In this document: positions 1-6,492 of the stretch, piece after piece | Layout: each line of letters starts with the position of its first letter | Numbering within the stretch: the first letter of the stretch is position 1 | Origin: Acidobacteriota bacterium | GTDB lineage: Bacteria; Acidobacteriota; Blastocatellia; Pyrinomonadales; Pyrinomonadaceae | Assembly (NCBI GenBank): GCA_020199975.1 | Contig: JAIVJP010000302.1 | Span: 1-8,742 of the forward strand | Direction: 5' to 3' | Length of the DNA stretch: 8,742 bases | Notes under the pieces: generated by a model | Seen by the model: only the letters and a program-made list of their open reading frames with translations | What the model was told of the DNA's origin: nothing | Database searches by the model: none | Program-made: the position numbers and the translations under genes

Positions 1-684
1 CCAGAACGCAAGCCCTCCTAAGACTCCCTGCACGATGGCGATGGCGAGTACTCCATACACACTGGCTCCAATTACATCACGCGTTCTTGCCATGATCGCC
101 GTCGCTTGTTTACTCTCCAGCGGCAACGCGTCTCTCAAGGCAGCGAAAATCTTGTCGCCATCGCGGAAGAGGTAGTACATCGTGAAGACAACGAAAAACA
201 TCTGCACAATGGCCCCGATCACCCCACCAATCACTCCTAGCGTCCGGCCTGCGAGCTGGCCGCTCACTCCCTGCAGCCGCTCTCGCAGATACTGTCCTGA
301 ACGAACTTGCTCAATGTCGATGTACTGACTAACCCAACGCAGCACCCGCCCGGTATAAGGAGAATTAGGATCAAGCACGTAGGCGATCGTCGCTTGCAGG
401 TTGTTCATTGCGCCTGAGAATTCGTTGAGCACGGCAATGGTCACGAGCACCACCGGCACCAGAATGGTGAGTATGACAAGAATGCACGACAGCAAGGCGC
501 TGAGGCCGGGCTTTTTGAGGCGTTTCAGCAGTCGCTGGTGTATGGGATAAAAGACGATCACCAGGACTGCGGCCCAGGCAAGCACGCCAACAAACGGCTG
601 CAGCATCAGCCAACAGAGGTAAAGAGCGATGGCGGTAACTGCGAGCAATACCCACCAACGGATTTGACGATTGTCTTGGGCCAT
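1..684 (-). CDS. AI-2E family transporter (PerM-like), 3' end off the window
   Basis: This is the first 228 codons of an integral membrane protein of the AI-2E transporter/PerM family (PF01594). Members export or exchange small molecules or ions across the inner membrane, and the substrate differs between members. I read two hydrophobic segments at about residues 10-47, a third at 61-86, a mostly soluble stretch with amphipathic character at about 90-145, a fourth segment at 150-173 ending in YLFRDG (171-176), and the start of a fifth at 205-228 with VQGVLGG. The order and the RDG and QG motifs match the family, which is usually 340-400 residues, so roughly the last third is missing at the window edge. 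The ATG at 684 is the only plausible start, because the upstream ATG and GTG codons meet stops at once. No clear Shine-Dalgarno precedes it. It is the last gene of the leftward run, 36 nt after a broken small ORF. The specific substrate cannot be told. Confidence 0.88.
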   Translation of the reverse strand, partial: MAQDNRQIRWWVLLAVTAIALYLCWLMLQPFVGVLAWAAVLVIVFYPIHQRLLKRLKKPGLSALLSCILVILTILVPVVLVTIAVLNEFSGAMNNLQATIAYVLDPNSPYTGRVLRWVSQYIDIEQVRSGQYLRERLQGVSGQLAGRTLGVIGGVIGAIVQMFFVVFTMYYLFRDGDKIFAALRDALPLESKQATAIMARTRDVIGASVYGVLAIAIVQGVLGGLAFW

Positions 685-720
685 CAACTTGTCATTACCC
701 GGATACCGTTTAGATCACAG

Positions 721-855
721 TCACTTGTAAACTGGAGAGGTTGGCCGGCGAACCGGAACCACTTTCATCTGTTTCAAAGCTTCCAACGCCAGTTGGACAG
801 CTTTTTCCAGTTGGGAATCGCGGCCGGCACGTTAAGCCTCCACTTCGTAGCTCAT
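721..855 (-). pseudogene. Small ORF with an in-frame stop at codon 8
   Basis: An ATG at 855 overlaps the stop of the rluD remnant in an ATGA arrangement and opens a reading frame of 44 codons ending in TGA at 721-723. It is interrupted by TAA at 832-834 (codon 8). Before the stop it reads MSYEVEA. After it, in the same frame, it reads on through SQLEKAVQLALEALKQMK (codons 14-31) and ends in VVPVRRPTSPVYK. That part looks like a real amphipathic helix with a basic, proline-rich tail rather than random translation. A single C-to-T change (CAA to TAA) would explain the interruption. I do not recognise the family. The alternatives are that it never was a gene, or that a very short product starts at an internal TTG or ATG. 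Its position next to the deleted rluD gene favours decay. Confidence 0.4.
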
Positions 856-1350
856 TTCGCTTCGGACTCCAGAGTCGCAACCAGTTCTTCAAGTTCAACA
901 GGCAGTGGTGCCTTGAACTTCATTGGCTTATCCGTGCCTGGATGACGAAATTCTAGTCGCTCGGCATGAAGGAAATGCCGGCCGAGCTTTCGAATCTGCG
1001 CTTTCAATTTCGGGTCCCGGACTGTATTGTCGCGGCCCCCACCATAGACTTCATCGCCCACTACCGGATGCTTTAGCCCGGAGAGATGCACCCGGATTTG
1101 ATGAGTGCGTCCGGTTTTCAATTCAACATCGAGTAAAGTGAATCGATCATATCGACGCCGAGTGGTGTACAGCGACAACGCCGACCTTCCGGCCTGGATG
1201 ACAGCCATGCGCCTCCGATTACGCGGGTCGCGCGCGATGGGTTATTCGAGAAGCAAGGTAAGTATCGAGCCGCGAGCCGGCGTCGGCCGCGATTACACGT
1301 AACGTCACAATCTCGTTTTCTGAGAAAGAATATTGCTGGCGGGTATCCAT
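852..1350 (-). pseudogene. RluD-type pseudouridine synthase remnant, catalytic core deleted
   Basis: The RluA/RluD family isomerises uridines in 23S rRNA. The usual order is an N-terminal S4 RNA-binding domain, a catalytic core with an HRLD(K/R)xTSG motif, and a C-terminal motif LxTGRTHQIRVH. Here the ATG at 1350 opens a frame that contains only the beginning of an S4 domain (AADAGSRLDTYLASRI) and stops at a TAA near 1219. From about 1241 downward, in a different frame, the C-terminal third resumes as PIARDPRNRRRMAV and continues through LKTGRTHQIRVHLSGLKHP and GDEVYGGG to TGA at 852. The rest of S4 and the entire catalytic segment with the essential Asp, about 170 residues, are missing. What remains cannot be an active synthase. 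A GGGGGA sequence before the ATG could act as a ribosome-binding site. A true deletion or an assembly collapse would both give this picture. Confidence 0.82.
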
Positions 1351-1362
1351 GAAGGTTCCCCC

Positions 1363-1488
1363 GGAGCGCGGGCATCTTGCCCGCTTAGCGTGCGCCAGCA
1401 CGCTCAGAACCTCGCTTTCACTCGACCTCACCTTACGATCTGCAGATTCGCGCCTACGGCGCTCATGCGGGCAAGATGCCCGCGCTCC
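1363..1488. repeat. REPIN/BIME-like element: perfect 22-bp inverted repeat around an 82-nt core
   Basis: The arm at 1363-1384 has its exact reverse complement at 1467-1488. Each arm is itself an imperfect palindrome, GCGGGC-atctt-GCCCGC, that can fold into a 6-bp hairpin. The 82-nt core holds two more hairpins: AGCGTGC-gcca-GCACGCT and GCGCC-tac-GGCGC. Paired palindromes in opposite orientation in an intergenic space are typical of REP doublets moved by Y1/RAYT transposases. The element fills most of the gap between the serC stop and the rluD remnant start. Its left arm ends only 12 nt above that start codon, so it could also stop serC transcription or alter rluD translation. Only one copy is visible here, so the claim that it is a genome-wide repeat is inference. 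Confidence 0.75.
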
Positions 1489-1525
1489 AAGTCTGCGCGC
1501 AACGGGAGAGCCTAAGGAGAGTGGT

Positions 1526-2611
1526 TCACCCGTATTTCCGTTCAAACTCTTTCATAAATCCGACCAGGGCCTCGACGCCCTCTCGCGGGAAAGCATTGTA
1601 GATGGACGCTCGGACTCCACCCACAGAACGGTGTCCTTTCAATCCATCCAGGCCCTGGGCCGTGGCTTGGGAGGTAAACTTCTTCTCGAGTTCCTCGGAC
1701 GGCAGACGGTAGGTGACATTCATCAAAGAACGAGAATCGGGATCGGCGTGTCCCCGGTAAAAGTCGGTCGAGTCGATCGCATCGTAAAGAAGCCCCGCCT
1801 TCTCTTCGTTCTCACGTTGCATTGCTGAGAGCCCACCTTTGTCTTTCACCCACTTGCACACGAGACTGAGGATATAAATACCCCAGGTGTTCGGGGTGTT
1901 GTAGAGCGACTTATTCTCCACGTGTGTGCGGTAGTCGAGCATCGTGTGGAGTCCCTCGGGGATTCGCTTCAGCAGATCGTCGCGGAGTATCACGAGTGTG
2001 ACGCCGCTGGGTCCCATATTCTTCTGCGCACCCGCGTAGATCAGACCGTATTTCTCCATCGGGATGGCGTGCGAGAGAATGTCGGAAGAAGCATCGGCCA
2101 CGAGTGGAACATCACCTACGTTCGGCTCTTGTTTCCATTCCACGCCTTCAATGGTTTCATTGGTAGTAATGTGAACGTAGGCCGCGTTTGGATCCAGAGT
2201 CAGCTCGCTATCGGTGGGGACTCTGGTAAACCCGCCATCCGCCATGGTAGCCGCGACCTTCGCGGAACCTGAGCGCTTGGCCTCTTTCAATGCCTTCTTG
2301 CCCCAACTGCCCGTGATGACATAGTCCGCGCTGCCGTTCGCCGGCAGAAGATTCATCGCCAACATGGAAAACTGCAGGCTCGCACCAGCTTGCAGGAACA
2401 GGACGTGATAGTTATCCCGCACACCCAGCAGCTCTCGGATGCCCGACTCCGCGCGACTGAAAATCTCGTCAAAGATCTTCGAGCGGTGACTGATCTCCAT
2501 CACTGACATGCCCACACCGGGAAGGGCCAACATGTCGCGCTGCGCCTCTTCCAAAACCGGCACCGGCAATACTGCCGGGCCGGCACTGAAGTTAAAAATC
2601 CGCTCAGTCAT
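1526..2611 (-). CDS. serC: Phosphoserine aminotransferase
   Basis: This PLP-dependent class V aminotransferase converts 3-phosphohydroxypyruvate plus glutamate to O-phospho-L-serine and 2-oxoglutarate. It often also serves pyridoxal phosphate synthesis through 4-phosphohydroxythreonine. The 361-residue length is typical. Visible landmarks are FNFSAGPAVLP at 6-16, SHRSK at 41-45, the PLP-stacking Trp at 103 in GSWGKKA, the PLP-binding Asp at 173, the Schiff-base Lys at 197 in AGAQKNMGPSGV, NTPNTW at 238-243, and HRSVGGVRASIYNA near the end with the phosphate-binding Arg. An in-frame ATG exists 36 nt further upstream, but ATG 2611 is preferred: it begins the conserved sequence and has a strong GGAGG just before it. 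It is the third gene of the serA operon, 40 nt after the SDR stop. Confidence 0.97.
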   Translation of the reverse strand: MTERIFNFSAGPAVLPVPVLEEAQRDMLALPGVGMSVMEISHRSKIFDEIFSRAESGIRELLGVRDNYHVLFLQAGASLQFSMLAMNLLPANGSADYVITGSWGKKALKEAKRSGSAKVAATMADGGFTRVPTDSELTLDPNAAYVHITTNETIEGVEWKQEPNVGDVPLVADASSDILSHAIPMEKYGLIYAGAQKNMGPSGVTLVILRDDLLKRIPEGLHTMLDYRTHVENKSLYNTPNTWGIYILSLVCKWVKDKGGLSAMQRENEEKAGLLYDAIDSTDFYRGHADPDSRSLMNVTYRLPSEELEKKFTSQATAQGLDGLKGHRSVGGVRASIYNAFPREGVEALVGFMKEFERKYG

Positions 2612-2620
2612 TCTTCCTCC
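2612..2620 (-). promoter_or_regulatory. Ribosome-binding site of serC
   Basis: Read on the minus strand this is GGAGGAAGA directly followed by the ATG at 2611. It decides the start of serC against the upstream ATG at 2647. Its strength suggests that serC translation does not depend on coupling to the SDR gene. Confidence 0.8.
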
Positions 2621-2651
2621 ACTGACGAGATATTGCTTGCTTACCAACCGT

Positions 2652-3467
2652 CTACTCCTTCGTGTCCTTCGAGCCGGTGGTTTCCTTGTTTCCGTCGCCG
2701 AAATACGGTCGTAAGACTCGCCCAGCCATCCTGGCGACGAAGGAACGCGGCGCCAGCCGCTCTGATTCGATCATCAAAAGGTTTGTCCAGCCTGAAATTA
2801 TGTGACTCTTGCCGCGCGCCAGCCCGCGCAATGCCGTGTCAACCACGTCTTCCGGTGTCTCAGCCGTGCGCATCGGGGGCTTTTGAATCTGAGCAGCCTT
2901 AAAAAAGTTTGTTTCGGTCACGCCCGGGCAAAGAGCCATTACATGTAATCCGTGAGGTCGATTCTCCTCCCACAAAGCTTCCGAGAAGGAGAGCACAAAT
3001 GCTTTAGTGGCTGAATACGTCGCCATGAAGGGCACTGGTTGAAACCCCGCCGTAGAAGCGACGTTGATGATTGTCCCCTGTTTACGAGCGCGCATCGGCA
3101 ACAGAAATCGATATGACAAATCAACCAACGCCTTCACATTCAAGTCGATCATTTCAAGCTCACGGGCCAAATCAAGCTTGGTAAATACTCCCATTGAACC
3201 AAAGCCGGCATTGTTGATGAGTATGTCAATTACGAGTCCACGCTTTTCCGTCTCCTCGAACAAACGTGCCGGCGATTCCGGCTTCGAAAGATCCATTGCC
3301 ACATACTGGGCCCTGATGCTGTTGAGGCGACCAAGTTCATTGCACAATGAAACAAGCTTGTCTTCAGACCGCGCCACCAGGAGAACATTGCGGCCCAGTG
3401 CCGCAAATCTTCGAGCAAAGGCTTCGCCAATGCCACTCGAGGCGCCCGTAATGAGGGTGGTGTTCAT
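2652..3467 (-). CDS. Short-chain dehydrogenase/reductase, classical SDR
   Basis: This is a cytosolic NAD(P)-dependent oxidoreductase of the classical SDR type (the DltE/YqjQ-like group), 271 residues. The Rossmann cofactor motif TGASSGIG is at 7-14 and NNAG at 85-88. The catalytic tetrad is complete: Asn110, Ser138 in NVAS, Tyr151 and Lys155 in YSATK. ARS at 32-34, following the second strand, hints at NADP preference. CPGVTET at 180-186 closes the cofactor site. The C-terminal tail is basic and rich in Lys, Thr and Ser. The start codon overlaps the serA stop in ATGA, so it is probably translated by coupling. Being tucked between serA and serC suggests co-expression with serine synthesis. The substrate cannot be inferred, and a 3-hydroxy acid or serine-type substrate is only a guess. 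Confidence 0.9.
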   Translation of the reverse strand: MNTTLITGASSGIGEAFARRFAALGRNVLLVARSEDKLVSLCNELGRLNSIRAQYVAMDLSKPESPARLFEETEKRGLVIDILINNAGFGSMGVFTKLDLARELEMIDLNVKALVDLSYRFLLPMRARKQGTIINVASTAGFQPVPFMATYSATKAFVLSFSEALWEENRPHGLHVMALCPGVTETNFFKAAQIQKPPMRTAETPEDVVDTALRGLARGKSHIISGWTNLLMIESERLAPRSFVARMAGRVLRPYFGDGNKETTGSKDTKE

Positions 3468-4678
3468 TCGCGGCTCAACTTCAGCAGATCGAGTTCGATG
3501 ATGTCAGCGTTTTCGGTGCGTAAGCGCTCCAGCGCCTGCGGCGACGGCGCGTTATCGAGATTGATGCGTGCGACAGCGGCGGCAGCCCCCTCGAAGACGA
3601 TGTTCTCCATCTCCTGCACGTTGATCTGTTCGGCCTTGATTGCATCGAGCACGTGGGCCAACACTCCCGGACGATCCAGATGACGCACAACCAGTCGGTG
3701 GGTAGCCGGGGTTTGCCGAGCCAGATTCACGACGTTCGGAACCTTACCCGTCTCCTTAAACTCCCTAACTATGCGGACTGTCTCCGCGGCGATGGCCTCC
3801 TGCGCTTGATCGGTTGAAGCACCAATGTGATGGGTGCCATAGAGATTTGGCTCCTCTTGAATGGGATCGCTGAACTCACCTGTTGCGGATGTCGGCTCGT
3901 TCGCGAACACGTCAAGTCCCACTCGCAACCCGCGACTCTTCATTGCTGCAACCAGCGCCGCCTGATTCACCACTTCACCCCGCGCGGTGTTGACGAAGTA
4001 AGCCCCTGCACGCATCGCGGCAAAGAATTCGGCATTAATGAAATCTTTCGTTTTTGGATTCAAAGCCAGGTGCACGCTTACCACATCAGCTTCTCGGGCG
4101 ACGTCTACGGCCTGTGCTCGATATTCAACTCCAATCTCGGCGGCGCGATCCGGAGTTAGACTGCGACTCCACGCAATAACCGGCATACCGAAGGCACGCG
4201 CGCGCTGGACCATCTCCTGTCCGATCTTGCCGAGACCAATCAGGCCGAGGGTCCGACCGTACAGACCACGCCCCTTGGAAAACTCCTTCTTGTTCCACTC
4301 ACCGCGTCGCAAGCTAATCACGTTATCCGCGATGCGGCGATCCAGCGCCAGAATCAGTGCAAATGCCAACTCCGCCACGGCAATCGAATTCTTACCCGGA
4401 CAGTTCGAAACGTAAATCCCTCGTCTTGACGCCGCTGCCACGTCGATCGTGTTGAAGCCCGCTCCGGCTCGGACAACCAGCTTGATTTGGCCGGCAGCCA
4501 GCATCGCTTCGGTAACCTTCGTACCGCGCACTACCAGCACATCCGGGTTTTCCTTGCCTATCGTCTCAACCAGCGCTTCGTCCTTCAGGTCCGGCTGAAA
4601 CGAAATCTCACAGCCGAGGGCTTCTAAACCATAGCGCCCGGACTGTTCGAATTTGTCAGCGATTAAAACAAGCATCAT
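3464..4678 (-). CDS. serA: D-3-phosphoglycerate dehydrogenase with C-terminal ACT-like domain
   Basis: This enzyme oxidises 3-phosphoglycerate with NAD to 3-phosphohydroxypyruvate, the first step of the phosphorylated serine pathway. Numbered from the ATG at 4678 it has 404 residues. The substrate domain has VVRGTKVT (49-56) and the hinge VVRAGAGFNTID (68-79). The Rossmann motif GLGKIG is at 148-153. The catalytic trio is Arg233 in VNTARGE, Glu261 in ANEP and His284 in HHIGAST. Residues 326-404 form an ACT-like regulatory domain (HLDRPGVLAHVLDAI), where serine feedback would be expected. There is no extra intervening ASB domain. The frame extends to an ATG at 4711, but that stretch (MGNRQLAIGNN) is only a translated heptamer repeat. 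The start is therefore placed at 4678, or at the adjacent ATG at 4675, although no strong ribosome-binding site supports either. The stop overlaps the SDR start by 4 nt. Confidence 0.93.
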   Translation of the reverse strand: MMLVLIADKFEQSGRYGLEALGCEISFQPDLKDEALVETIGKENPDVLVVRGTKVTEAMLAAGQIKLVVRAGAGFNTIDVAAASRRGIYVSNCPGKNSIAVAELAFALILALDRRIADNVISLRRGEWNKKEFSKGRGLYGRTLGLIGLGKIGQEMVQRARAFGMPVIAWSRSLTPDRAAEIGVEYRAQAVDVAREADVVSVHLALNPKTKDFINAEFFAAMRAGAYFVNTARGEVVNQAALVAAMKSRGLRVGLDVFANEPTSATGEFSDPIQEEPNLYGTHHIGASTDQAQEAIAAETVRIVREFKETGKVPNVVNLARQTPATHRLVVRHLDRPGVLAHVLDAIKAEQINVQEMENIVFEGAAAAVARINLDNAPSPQALERLRTENADIIELDLLKLSRE

Positions 4679-4681
4679 GTT

Positions 4682-4781
4682 ATTGCCGATTGCCAATTGC
4701 CGATTGCCCATTGGCAGCGTTTACGAACTAATAACTGGCGACTAGAAAGTGGACCCCTTAAATCGGCAATTGGCAATTGGA
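4682..4781. repeat. Heptamer tandem repeats in inverted arrangement
   Basis: Five ATTGCCN-type heptamers run from 4682 to 4716: ATTGCCG, ATTGCCA, ATTGCCG, ATTGCCC and ATTGGCA. About 44 nt further on, three heptamers of the complementary sense occupy 4761-4781: AATCGGC, AATTGGC and AATTGGA. As a result 4689-4705 and 4761-4777 form a perfect 17-bp inverted repeat with a 55-nt spacer. The element fills the whole gap between the DUF1015 stop and the serA start and overlaps the longer alternative serA N-terminus. It resembles the short tandem repeated repetitive (STRR) sequences known from cyanobacteria. A transcript across it could fold into a long hairpin between the two genes. Confidence 0.75.
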
Positions 4782-4783
4782 AA

Positions 4784-6010
4784 TCAAAAACTGTGGCTCA
4801 GCAAACCATCCCGCAGCTTCGGTTCGAACCAGGTTGACTTCGGCGGCATGATCTCGCCCGCGTCAGACACGCGCAAAAGGTCCGCAACATTTGTCGGATA
4901 CAACGAAAAGCCGACGGCGGCCTTTCGTTCGTCGACTAAGCGCTCAATTTCTCTCGTGCCCCGCAAGCCGCCAACAAAGTCGATTCGTTTGTCGGTGCGC
5001 ACGTCCTTTATTCCAAGGATTGGGTCTAACAATCGGTCTTGAAGCAGCGATACGTCCAATGAAGCCACCGCGCCTTCCGGCTTCGGCGTATTCGCAGGCA
5101 AACTTAAACCATACCATTGGTTATTAAGATACATACTCCAGTTACCGGGCGCCTTAGCTGTGGGAATTCCGTTCTCCGAAACTTCAAAAACCCTTTTTAC
5201 ATCGGAGAGAAACTCATCCTTAGATTGACCATTCAAGTCTCGCACGACGCGATTGTACGGAAGAATCTGCAGCTGATCGTCCGGGAAAATTACGGCCAGA
5301 AAGAAGTTGTACTCTTCGTCGCCTGTGTGACTGGAATTCTGCTCCTTCAGTTCGGCGCATGCGCGGCTGGCGCTGGCCGCGCGGTGGTGGCCATCGGCAA
5401 TGTAAAGGTAGGGGACATCGCGAAAGGTCCGCACGAACCGCACAGGATCAGGAACACGCCAGATTGTATGCTGGATCCCGTCGTCAGCCGTGAAGTCGTA
5501 GAGGGCGTTGGCCATCGTCGTCTCCATAACCATCGTGTCGATATCACGCCGCGCGCGATACGTGAGAAATACGGGCCCAGTCTGTGCTCGTAAGACGCGC
5601 ATATGCCTGGTACGATCATCCTCTTTGTCTCGGCGAGTGCGTTCATGTTTACGAATTACATCCGTGTCATACTCATCAACGGAACAGCAAGCCACTACGC
5701 CGATCTGTTCATGCTCGCCCATGATTAGTCGATAGAGATAGATACTGGGAAGCTCTTCTTTTTCCAGTGGACAGTTCTTGATCAAATTCTGAAAGTTGTC
5801 CGCGGCCTTGCGATAGACCGCGTCGCTGTGTAGGTCGGTTCCTTCGGGCAAATCAATTTCCGGACGCGATACATGTAGAAAGCTCAAAGGATTGTTAGCG
5901 GCCAGATTGCGCGCTTCTTCAGTGTTCACGACATCATAGGGAACGCTAGCCACTTGTTTGGCCCGCTCAGGGGGCGGACGCAAAGCACTGAAGGGATGAA
6001 GAATTGCCAC
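4784..6010 (-). CDS. DUF1015 family protein with DGHHR motif
   Basis: This is a predicted cytosolic protein of 408 residues belonging to the uncharacterised DUF1015 family (PF06245, COG4198). Recognisable blocks are HPFSALRPPP (5-14), VPYDVVNTEEAR (23-34), NPLSFLHVSRPE (40-51), RKHERTRRDKEDDR (120-133), YIADGHHRAAS (203-213), LPYNRVV (250-256) and the C-terminal GEIMPPKSTWFEPKLRDGL (385-403). No signal peptide or membrane segment is present. The DGHHR block resembles nucleotide-handling motifs of ParB/sulfiredoxin-fold proteins, some of which are free-serine kinases; this link is inference. The frame extends to an upstream in-frame start at 6046, but GTG 6010 is chosen because a perfect AAGGAGG precedes it and the conserved region starts there. 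It heads the serA-SDR-serC run, suggesting a role around serine or phosphoserine. Biochemical function is unknown. Confidence 0.88.
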   Translation of the reverse strand: MAILHPFSALRPPPERAKQVASVPYDVVNTEEARNLAANNPLSFLHVSRPEIDLPEGTDLHSDAVYRKAADNFQNLIKNCPLEKEELPSIYLYRLIMGEHEQIGVVACCSVDEYDTDVIRKHERTRRDKEDDRTRHMRVLRAQTGPVFLTYRARRDIDTMVMETTMANALYDFTADDGIQHTIWRVPDPVRFVRTFRDVPYLYIADGHHRAASASRACAELKEQNSSHTGDEEYNFFLAVIFPDDQLQILPYNRVVRDLNGQSKDEFLSDVKRVFEVSENGIPTAKAPGNWSMYLNNQWYGLSLPANTPKPEGAVASLDVSLLQDRLLDPILGIKDVRTDKRIDFVGGLRGTREIERLVDERKAAVGFSLYPTNVADLLRVSDAGEIMPPKSTWFEPKLRDGLLSHSF

Positions 6011-6021
6011 AAATCCTCCTT
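6011..6021 (-). promoter_or_regulatory. Strong ribosome-binding site fixing a GTG start
   Basis: On the minus strand this reads AAGGAGGATTT directly before GTG at 6010. It is a full-length anti-Shine-Dalgarno match with ideal spacing. It settles the GTG start of the DUF1015 gene against the longer reading. Confidence 0.85.
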
Positions 6022-6262
6022 GAAGCGGCCTTGATAGACAGACCAACCGCGGTGAGCGTTGGTGCGGCCTACACCCCGCGCGGGGACCCCGTGTCTGCCG
6101 GAATATGTTTGTTTAATTGCTGAAGGCTTCGGGTTAAGACTATCCGCTAAAGAGCGTTCTTAGCAAGTCGGGCGCATGCGGATTCCGCACGCGTGATTGC
6201 CTCTGAGGCGCGCGGTGCATGAGGACGGGAGAAGAGCTGAGATTGCGTGTAGAATACGAGCC
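6022..6262. other. Divergent intergenic region with a structured GC-rich segment
   Basis: This gap lies between the leftward DUF1015 operon and the rightward coiled-coil gene, so it must hold both promoters unless transcription enters from further away. The segment 6036-6097 is self-complementary in three parts: AGACA (6036-6040) with TGTCT (6092-6096), ACCAAC (6042-6047) with GTTGGT (6058-6063), and the palindrome CCCCGCGCGGGG (6074-6085). These could form a three-way junction in the leader RNA of the DUF1015 operon, 15-75 nt before its ribosome-binding site. An AT-rich stretch at about 6103-6122 is the likeliest place for the leftward promoter. TAGAAT at 6250-6255, close to the coiled-coil start, is a weak -10 candidate. 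I found no convincing -35 box and no gene. Confidence 0.35.
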
Positions 6263-6478
6263 ATGAACCACGAAATACACGAATGGGGAGGTCGGCTTGA
6301 AGAACGACTGCGGGAAGTCGAAGAGAGATTTGAACGTCAGATGCGTGAGCGTGGTTTTGAACCAGCCCAGGCCGAGTTGATAGCCTTACCCGGTCCACTT
6401 GCAAAGCTCTACGCCGAGCGCGAGGAGTTGCGCGCCGATCTGGAACAGCTTAAAGCGGACCTTGAGCAAAGAGATTAG
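6263..6478 (+). CDS. Small hypothetical coiled-coil protein
   Basis: This is a 71-residue charged, soluble protein of unknown family. Residues 11-31 (RLEERLREVEERFERQMRERG) and 48-71 (KLYAEREELRADLEQLKADLEQ) are heptad-like helices rich in Glu, Arg and Leu. They are joined by a short non-coiled linker with FEPAQAELIALPGPL (32-46), which gives a helix-turn-helix hairpin or a dimerising coiled coil. The ATG at 6263 is chosen because the charged helix begins just after it. The frame stays open upstream to a TTG at 6197, but that part lacks protein character. There is no clear Shine-Dalgarno. It ends 14 nt before the DinB-like gene and probably shares its transcript. The order L-x2-L/E with regular spacing supports a real protein; its function is not known. 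Confidence 0.65.
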   Translation: MNHEIHEWGGRLEERLREVEERFERQMRERGFEPAQAELIALPGPLAKLYAEREELRADLEQLKADLEQRD

Positions 6479-6492
6479 TCGGAGCAAAGCGT

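Noticed and set aside
371..658. A 95-codon minus-strand frame inside the left-edge region
   Set aside because: It is out of frame with the AI-2E transporter, which has family motifs and hydrophobic segments in the same place.
1349..1828. A long plus-strand frame through the repeat and the serC end
   Set aside because: Its translation is the inverted repeat plus antisense serC; the composition is not protein-like.
4682..4781. CRISPR-like direct repeats
   Set aside because: The units are contiguous 7-nt heptamers without spacers, and no cas gene is present.
5117..5593. A 158-codon plus-strand frame opposite DUF1015
   Set aside because: It is fully antisense to a conserved protein, has no ribosome-binding site and no recognisable motif.
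6074..6085. CCCCGCGCGGGG as an intrinsic terminator
   Set aside because: A perfect palindrome with no loop of its own, no T-tract on either strand, and a position upstream of both divergent genes.
6244..6255. Sigma-70 promoter for the coiled-coil gene (TAGAAT)
   Set aside because: There is no matching -35 box at the right distance, and it lies only 7 nt from the start codon; kept only as a weak note in the intergenic entry.
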